A DNA stretch of 19,249 bases from Candidatus Omnitrophota bacterium (GTDB taxonomy: Bacteria > Omnitrophota > Koll11 > Gygaellales > Profunditerraquicolaceae): positions 1 to 19,249 of the forward strand of contig JAQTRA010000008.1 in the NCBI GenBank assembly GCA_028712045.1. Direction: 5' to 3'. Below, in pieces: positions 14,669 to 19,249 of this stretch; position 1 is the first letter of the stretch, and every line of letters begins with the position of its first letter. Both the position numbers and the translations under genes were made by a program. The notes under the pieces were generated by a model that saw only the letters and a list, made by a program, of their open reading frames with translations, was not told where the DNA came from and ran no database searches.

Positions 14669-15277
14669 ATGAAGTTCTTAACGGTTCTGGGAATTTTATT
14701 TTATGCTGCGATAATTATTATGATCGGTTTAGCTTTAATTGTATTTTCGTTGAATTTATTATTGCCTTTAGATATAAACAATTTGCTTGTTTATGCTCAA
14801 AGCAGCCATAACTCCCGGATAATTATTGGTTTAACCGGATTGCTTTTAATTTTAGTCAGTTTTTCTTTTGCCCAGATTATTTTAGGCAGGTTCCAGAGGG
14901 AAAAAACAATTGCTTTTTCTACGGCCAGCGGGCAGGTCACTATTTCACTTTCGGCGGTAGAAGATTTAATCCGTAGGTTAGCCGGGATTATTCCGGAGAT
15001 TAAAGAGCTGCGGCCTAATGTCGTGGCCAATAAAAAAGGAATTATTGTAGATATGCGGGTTATTTTACGCTCGGAAGGGAATATCCCGGAACTTACTTCG
15101 CGGCTGCAGGATATCACTAAGTCTAAAATTCAGGAAGTTTTGGGGCTGGAGGAGCAGATCATTATCAGGATTCACGTGGCTAAGATTGCCCACGATGATA
15201 AAGATAATCGCCGCAGAAGGGATTTTGAAAAAGAAGATAAACCAACAATACCGTTTAGTGGTTACGGTCGCGCTTAA
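14669..15277 (+). CDS. amaP: AmaP-like membrane anchor of the Asp23 protein
   Basis: A 202-residue membrane protein resembling AmaP, the alkaline shock protein anchor. It has two N-terminal hydrophobic helices (about 4-30 and 50-72). A cytoplasmic domain follows (GQVTISLSAVEDLIRRLAGIIPEIKELRPNV and later VDMRVILRSEGNIPEL), itself resembling an Asp23-type fold, and then a charged tail rich in Asp/Lys/Arg. In Staphylococcus AmaP recruits Asp23 to the membrane; the adjacent Asp23 gene supports the same pairing here. AAGGGGGT lies 4-5 bp before the ATG. If the anchor works as in Gram-positives, it would place the Asp23 protein, and possibly acetyl-CoA carboxylase, at the inner membrane. Confidence 0.8.
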   Translation: MKFLTVLGILFYAAIIIMIGLALIVFSLNLLLPLDINNLLVYAQSSHNSRIIIGLTGLLLILVSFSFAQIILGRFQREKTIAFSTASGQVTISLSAVEDLIRRLAGIIPEIKELRPNVVANKKGIIVDMRVILRSEGNIPELTSRLQDITKSKIQEVLGLEEQIIIRIHVAKIAHDDKDNRRRRDFEKEDKPTIPFSGYGRA

Positions 15278-15300
15278 CAAGATAAGAAAGGAAAAAAGCA

Positions 15301-16332
15301 ATGGCAAGGATTGGTATTTTAACAGGTGGTGGTGATTGTCCAGGTTTGAATCCGGTTATCCGGGCAGTAGTGCGCAAGGCTTTGATCGAAGGATACGAAA
15401 TTGTCGGGATTAAGAACGGTTGGAAAGGCTTGGTTGAGAATGATACCATGCTGCTGGATTTGAATGCGGTTTCCGGGATATTACCGAAAGGTGGGACGAT
15501 ACTAGGTACTAGCCGGACTAATCCATATAAAAAAGAAGGCGAAGTACAGAAAGTTAAAGATAATTTTAAGAAAATGGGTTTAGATGCCCTGATTGCTGTG
15601 GGAGGCGAAGATACTTTAGGGGTTGCTTCTAAATTAACCAAGGATGGATTAGCACATATTGTCGGGGTTCCTAAAACTATTGATAATGATTTATCGGCTA
15701 CGGATTATACTTTTGGTTTTGATACAGCTTTAAATGTGGCTACCGAGTGTATTGATCGTCTGCATACTACCGCGGAAAGCCACCACCGCGTGATGGTTGC
15801 GGAAGTTATGGGGCGCCACGCAGGCTGGATTGCTCTGGAGGCGGGTATTGCCGGCGGAGCAGATATGATTTTAATTCCGGAGATTCCGATTGATTTAGAT
15901 GAAGTTTGCAATGTAATTAAAAAAAGGCATAGCCGGGGTAAAACTTTCAGCATTATTGTAGTTGCTGAGGGCGCTCAATTCAAGGATGGCGCGATGGTCA
16001 CCCAAGAACAAAAGCTTGATGCTTTTGGCCATGTTCGGTTAGGCGGTATCGGAGAAAATTTAGCCGAGCAAATAGAAAAAAGAACCGGTTACGAAACCCG
16101 GGTCAGTGTTTTAGGCCATATTCAAAGAGGCGGTTCTCCGACTGCATTTGACCGTGTCCTGGGAACGCGTTTCGGGGTAAAAGCCGTAGAGCTGATTAAA
16201 AATAAAAAGTTCGGCAGGATGGTTGCTTTGTCAGGGATTAAGATTATTGATGTTGCTTTAGAAGATGCCGTGAAATCTTTAAAAACCGTTGACATGGAGC
16301 TCTATGATATTGCCAAGGTATTTTTTGGTTAA
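15301..16332 (+). CDS. pfkA: 6-phosphofructokinase, likely pyrophosphate-dependent
   Basis: A 343-residue phosphofructokinase of the PfkA superfamily, converting fructose 6-phosphate to fructose 1,6-bisphosphate. The N-terminal GGGDCPGLN binds the phosphate donor. The block GGEDT is at residues 101-105 and PKTIDND at 124-130, with catalytic D128; MGRHAG and the GGSPTAFDR region are also present. D104 and K125 replace the two glycines (G104 and G124) of the ATP enzymes, and this pair is the known signature of PPi-dependent enzymes such as that of Amycolatopsis methanolica. A PPi enzyme would run reversibly and save ATP. AAAGGAAA precedes the ATG after a 23-bp gap. Donor use is inferred from these residues only. 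Confidence 0.9.
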   Translation: MARIGILTGGGDCPGLNPVIRAVVRKALIEGYEIVGIKNGWKGLVENDTMLLDLNAVSGILPKGGTILGTSRTNPYKKEGEVQKVKDNFKKMGLDALIAVGGEDTLGVASKLTKDGLAHIVGVPKTIDNDLSATDYTFGFDTALNVATECIDRLHTTAESHHRVMVAEVMGRHAGWIALEAGIAGGADMILIPEIPIDLDEVCNVIKKRHSRGKTFSIIVVAEGAQFKDGAMVTQEQKLDAFGHVRLGGIGENLAEQIEKRTGYETRVSVLGHIQRGGSPTAFDRVLGTRFGVKAVELIKNKKFGRMVALSGIKIIDVALEDAVKSLKTVDMELYDIAKVFFG

Positions 16333-16347
16333 TCTAGAGAGCGAAAA

Positions 16348-16926
16348 ATGCGCGAAAGAATTAAAGATATACTTTTAGAAAGTATCCAGGTTAAAGAAGA
16401 GATTTTACGCAGCCAGGTTGGCCAAATCCTCGAAATTGCCCAGCTGATGATTGACTGCCTTAAAAAAGATGGCAAAGTTATTGTTTTTGGTAATGGCGGT
16501 TCAGCTAGCGATAGCCAGCATATCGCCGCAGAGCTGGTTGGCCGGTTTAAAAAAGACCGCTCGGCTTTAGCCGGTATCGCTTTAACTACGAACACCTCAG
16601 TGATTACTTCCCTGGCTAATGATTACGGATATGATGTTGTTTTTTCCCGTCAGGTAGAAGCTTTGGGAAAGAAAAACGATGTAGTAGTCGGTATCTCTAC
16701 CAGTGGTAAAGCTAAGAGTGTAGCTTTAGGGCTTAAGCAAGCAAAAAAAATGGGTATTAAAACCGTAGCTTTAAGCGGAGGAGACGGCGGAGATATCGTA
16801 AAATTAGCCGATGTATCCTTACTTGTCCCTTCACATGTAACCGCCAGAATTCAGGAAGCACACATTACTGTTGCTCATATAATATGCGAAATGATCGAAC
16901 AGGAACTTTGTTCCGAACAAAAATAA
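16348..16926 (+). CDS. gmhA: D-sedoheptulose-7-phosphate isomerase
   Basis: A 192-residue SIS-domain protein of the GmhA family, catalysing the first step of ADP-heptose synthesis for LPS inner core. The phosphosugar loop GNGGSASDSQH is at residues 48-58, followed by AAELVGRF with E62 (equivalent to the catalytic E65 of E. coli). The second loop GISTSGKAKSV is intact, and RIQEAHITVAH carries the likely catalytic H172. Length matches GmhA. DiaA-type SIS proteins are similar, but the adjacent rfaE2 settles the pathway. It starts 15 bp after pfkA and overlaps rfaE2. Confidence 0.93.
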   Translation: MRERIKDILLESIQVKEEILRSQVGQILEIAQLMIDCLKKDGKVIVFGNGGSASDSQHIAAELVGRFKKDRSALAGIALTTNTSVITSLANDYGYDVVFSRQVEALGKKNDVVVGISTSGKAKSVALGLKQAKKMGIKTVALSGGDGGDIVKLADVSLLVPSHVTARIQEAHITVAHIICEMIEQELCSEQK

Positions 16927-17393
16927 CCAGCGTTACTTCTCTTAAACTTAAGATTAAACGCCTTAAGCAAGAGGGTAAAAAAATAGTTTTTACTAATGGT
17001 TGTTTTGATATCCTGCATTTCGGCCATGTTAAGTATCTTGCGGATGCTAAAGCACGTGGCGATTATTTAGTGGTGGCTGTTAATAGCGACGCGTCTATCC
17101 GTGAGATCAAAGGAAATAACCGGCCGATTATCAGCCAGTTTGACCGCCTAAGGACAGTAGCCGCTTTAGCCAGCGTAGATTTTGTAGTTTTATTTACCGA
17201 AAAAGACCCGTTTAAAGTTATCCAGGCGCTTAAACCGGATATTTTGATCAAAGGCTCAGACTGGAATAAAAAGGATATAGTGGGAGCAGATTTTGTAGAA
17301 AGTTACGGAGGCAAGGTTCTTACGGTGAACTTGGTTAAGCAACGCTCAACTAGCGCATTGATCAGGAAAATTGTTAAAAAATTCTCGAAATAA
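16884..17393 (+). CDS. rfaE2: D-glycero-beta-D-manno-heptose 1-phosphate adenylyltransferase
   Basis: A 169-residue nucleotidyltransferase equal to the C-terminal half of HldE (RfaE domain II), making ADP-heptose from heptose 1-phosphate. VFTNGCFDILHFGHVKYL holds the HxGH site (residues 45-48), and NSDASIREIKG, NRPI, DILIKGSDW and the ending RSTSALIRKI are typical. The kinase half is not fused here and not next door. The ATG at 16884 gives a 43-bp overlap with gmhA. A TTG at 16908, with AGGA just upstream, would give a shorter overlap, so the start is uncertain by about 8 residues. Together with gmhA it indicates heptose-containing LPS. Confidence 0.93.
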   Translation: MRNDRTGTLFRTKITSVTSLKLKIKRLKQEGKKIVFTNGCFDILHFGHVKYLADAKARGDYLVVAVNSDASIREIKGNNRPIISQFDRLRTVAALASVDFVVLFTEKDPFKVIQALKPDILIKGSDWNKKDIVGADFVESYGGKVLTVNLVKQRSTSALIRKIVKKFSK

Positions 17394-17814
17394 TAATCTG
17401 AATCGGATAATTGATGCTAATCTTAACCGGGTTAAAGAAGGATTTCGCGTCTGCGAAGAGATAACCCGGTTTATTCTTGATGACCATAAATTTACAGCAG
17501 CACTTAAAAAATACCGGCATGAGATTGATGGTATTGCCAAAAGTATTTTTCCTACGCACGCGTTACTTAAAGAACGGCAAGTAATTAGCGACGTGGGAAG
17601 AAAAAACTCATCGGCTGAGTTAAAAAGGGCTGATTTAAAAGATATTTTCCGGGCAAATATTCAAAGAGTCAAAGAATCTTTGCGTGTGCTGGAGGAGTTT
17701 AGCAAGCTTAAGGATAAAGAAGCGGCTTTACGTTTTAAACAGCTCAGGTATAAAGTTTATGAAATCGAGAAAAAATCTTTTAAAAAAATCTCAGCTTTAC
17801 CTAATCTTAGATAA
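17371..17814 (+). CDS. thiD2: ThiD2-type HMP-phosphate kinase
   Basis: A 147-residue protein of the ThiD2 family, the small (~130 aa) kinase that phosphorylates hydroxymethylpyrimidine monophosphate (HMP-P) but not free HMP. The start RIIDANLNRVKEGFRVCEEI is the family hallmark, followed by TRFILDDHKFTAALKKYRHEI, the DVG turn and the repeat-like FRANIQRVKESLRVLEEF. ThiD2 is often fused to ThiE; here the two frames overlap out of phase for about 56 bp. The likely start is the TTG at 17371 with AGGA just upstream, overlapping rfaE2 by 23 bp; I see no in-frame ATG. The last ~10 residues (after an A7 tract at 17782-17788) have no obvious family match and may be a frameshift product. Confidence 0.85.
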   Translation: MLKNSRNNNLNRIIDANLNRVKEGFRVCEEITRFILDDHKFTAALKKYRHEIDGIAKSIFPTHALLKERQVISDVGRKNSSAELKRADLKDIFRANIQRVKESLRVLEEFSKLKDKEAALRFKQLRYKVYEIEKKSFKKISALPNLR

Positions 17815-18397
17815 GCCTACTGTGGCTAAGCGTTCTTTAGATAATTTAGTTGCTAAAATTTTGAATAGTAAAATTGGGATAGTGCAATTGCGAGATAAGC
17901 TTGGGGCTAAATCAGATCTATTAAATTTAGCAGTTAAGCTTTCCCAGCGCCTAAAGCCGAGCAAAACACTTTTTATAGTAAATGACCATCTGGATATAGC
18001 GATACTGGCTAAGGCGGATGGATTACATTTAGGGCAAATGGACCTGCCGATAAGCGCAGCCAGAAAGTTATTAGGTCAAGATAAAATTATCGGAGTATCT
18101 TGCCATAATTTGCGCCAAGCCATAAAAGCTCAAAAAGATGGAGCAGATTATATCGGAATCGGGCCGGTATATAAAACATCCACTAAGCCCGGATCTGGCG
18201 CAATCGGAGTAAAGGTTTTAAAGCAGCTTAAAAATAAGATAACTATTCCGTATTTTGCTATTGGTAATATCTGCCGGAGTAATATTAAGAGTGTGGTGGC
18301 TGCGGGGGCAACGCGAATAGCAGTTTGCCGGGCAATTTTAAATTCTAAAAATATCCCACAGGCCGCGGCAGAATTACTCGGTGAATTAAAGGTATAA
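17759..18397 (+). CDS. thiE: Thiamine-phosphate synthase
   Basis: A 212-residue TIM-barrel thiamine phosphate synthase that joins HMP-PP and thiazole phosphate. LYLILDKP opens the barrel, then GIVQLRDK, FIVNDHLDIAILAKADGLHLGQMDLP, IIGVSCHN and GADYIGIGPVYKTSTKPG match the ThiE substrate loops, and IPYFAIGNI closes it. I use the ATG at 17759; the frame is open further upstream to a GTG at 17684, but that part is antiparallel to thiD2 coding and unlike ThiE. Alternatively the protein is made as a ThiD2-ThiE fusion through a +1 shift at the A7 tract (17782-17788). Its TAA shares a base with the thiC ATG. Confidence 0.92.
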   Translation: MKSRKNLLKKSQLYLILDKPTVAKRSLDNLVAKILNSKIGIVQLRDKLGAKSDLLNLAVKLSQRLKPSKTLFIVNDHLDIAILAKADGLHLGQMDLPISAARKLLGQDKIIGVSCHNLRQAIKAQKDGADYIGIGPVYKTSTKPGSGAIGVKVLKQLKNKITIPYFAIGNICRSNIKSVVAAGATRIAVCRAILNSKNIPQAAAELLGELKV

Positions 18398-19249
18398 TGA
18401 CTCAATTAGAATACGCCAAGAAAAATAAAATTACTCCGCTGATGCGTAAAGTTGCGCGTTCTGAAGGGGTATCCTCCAGCCAGATTATGCGCCTGATCCG
18501 CGAAGGCAAAGTTGTCATTCCTCTGAATATCAATCATAAAATTAGTAAACCTTGCGCAGTAGGAACTACCTTACGCGTGAAAGTAAACGCTAATATCGGG
18601 ACTTCCACTGACCAGTCGAGTATCTCTGAGGAGATAAAAAAGCTTAAGGTTGCGATTCATCATGGGGCTGACGCGTTGATGGATTTAAGCGTGGGCGGAG
18701 ACCTTAAGAAAGTACGCCATGAGGTTTTAAAATATTCTACAGTCCCTGTGGGAACAGTGCCAGTATATGAAGTGGCGGTCCGGGCGCAAAATAAAAATAA
18801 AAATTTCTTGAAATTTACTGCTGGGGATATCTTGCAAGTTTTAGAGGAGCAGGCTATCCAGGGTGTAGATTTTTTTACCATCCATAGTGGTGTAACCCGC
18901 GCCAGCCTGAAAGCATTGCAGGAAAATAAAAGGCTGATGGGTGTTGTTTCGCGCGGTGGCGCGATTATCGCCAGCTGGATAAAATATCACAATCAGGAAA
19001 ATCCTTTTTATTCGCATTTTGAGAAAATTTTAGATATTGCCTATAAATATGATGTTACTTTGAGTTTAGGCGATGGATTAAGGCCGGGGACGATTTTGGA
19101 CGCTACGGATAAAGCACAAATTACTGAGTTAAAAATTTTAGGAAAACTGGCCAAACAAGCGCAGTTAAGAAATGTGCAGGTAATGATTGAAGGCCCGGGC
19201 CATGTGCCTTTGGATCAGATTAAGCGTAATATTGATTTAGAGAAAAAAT
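18397..19249 (+). CDS. thiC: Phosphomethylpyrimidine synthase, 3' truncated by window end
   Basis: The first 284 codons of ThiC, the radical SAM enzyme that makes HMP-P from aminoimidazole ribotide. Family blocks are visible in order: TPLMRKVARSEGVSSSQIM, RVKVNANIGTSTDQSS, KVAIHHGADALMDLSVGGDL, TVPVGTVPVYE, FFTIHSGVTRA, VVSRGGAIIASW, LSLGDGLRPGTILDATDKAQ and VMIEGPGHVPLDQI. ThiC proteins of this class are about 430 residues, so the C-terminal CxxC-x4-C [4Fe-4S] site is beyond the window. The ATG at 18397 overlaps the thiE stop (TAATG), with AAAGG a few bases upstream. No TPP riboswitch is visible anywhere upstream in this thiamine block. Confidence 0.96.
   Translation, partial: MTQLEYAKKNKITPLMRKVARSEGVSSSQIMRLIREGKVVIPLNINHKISKPCAVGTTLRVKVNANIGTSTDQSSISEEIKKLKVAIHHGADALMDLSVGGDLKKVRHEVLKYSTVPVGTVPVYEVAVRAQNKNKNFLKFTAGDILQVLEEQAIQGVDFFTIHSGVTRASLKALQENKRLMGVVSRGGAIIASWIKYHNQENPFYSHFEKILDIAYKYDVTLSLGDGLRPGTILDATDKAQITELKILGKLAKQAQLRNVQVMIEGPGHVPLDQIKRNIDLEKK

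Noticed and set aside
17300..17420. TPP riboswitch upstream of thiD2
   Set aside because: The CTGAGA and ACCTGA motifs of the TPP aptamer are not present, and thiD2 overlaps rfaE2 leaving no leader.
17684..17758. GTG start at 17684 giving a longer ThiE
   Set aside because: The extra 25 residues do not resemble ThiE and lie inside the conserved thiD2 sequence in another frame.
1..19249. Search for CRISPR arrays, tRNA or rRNA genes, insertion sequences or phage genes
   Set aside because: I saw no spaced direct repeats, no tRNA-like cloverleaf sequence, no transposase or integrase motifs and no inverted terminal repeats.

Overview
Every gene I can support in this 19.2 kb window lies on the + strand, and most are packed with 0-25 bp gaps or short stop/start overlaps. 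The content is that of a diderm (outer-membrane) bacterium with moderate GC: an LpxL-like lipid A acyltransferase, the ADP-heptose genes gmhA and rfaE2, and an outer-membrane TonB-dependent receptor with a TonB protein. Alongside these sit genes more familiar from Gram-positive operons: efp-accB-accC-Asp23-AmaP. This mix, with DUF1844, Memo, a DUF6580 transporter and a ThiD2 kinase, suggests an uncultured lineage such as Candidatus Omnitrophota or a neighbour. That placement is inference; there is no rRNA or other marker here to prove it.

Layout. (1) 1-3799: a truncated HD-GYP protein, then an envelope-lipid block made of an MGDG-synthase-like glycosyltransferase, an LpxL-like acyltransferase, a GT2 glycosyltransferase and a small membrane protein of the COG2426 type. 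(2) 3800-7898: a vitamin B12 block made of a corrinoid adenosyltransferase, a DUF6580 membrane protein, an AdoCbl riboswitch with a clear intrinsic terminator, a BtuB-like receptor and a TonB-like protein. (3) 7918-11926: a strong sigma70-type promoter, then rpsU (S21, 53 aa, TTG start), a xylose-isomerase-like TIM barrel protein, Memo, DUF1844, a 51-aa Trm112-like zinc protein, aroQ and an M24 peptidase. (4) 11907-15277: efp, accB, accC, Asp23 and AmaP. (5) 15301-17393: a phosphofructokinase with PPi-type residues, gmhA and rfaE2. (6) 17371-19249: thiamine genes thiD2, thiE and thiC, the last cut by the window end.

How the genes work together. The B12 block looks like a salvage route. BtuB with TonB brings corrinoid across the outer membrane, an unassigned inner-membrane step follows (DUF6580 is the local candidate), CobA makes adenosylcobalamin, and the riboswitch shuts off btuB when adenosylcobalamin is plentiful. 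The thiamine block makes HMP-P (ThiC), phosphorylates it (ThiD2) and couples it to the thiazole (ThiE).

The points most worth a second look are the thiD2/thiE junction (one base in an A7 tract separates two genes from one clean fusion), the incomplete B12 transport set, a possible leaderless tonB transcript, the PPi-type residues in PfkA, and the Asp23/AmaP pair beside acetyl-CoA carboxylase genes in a diderm.
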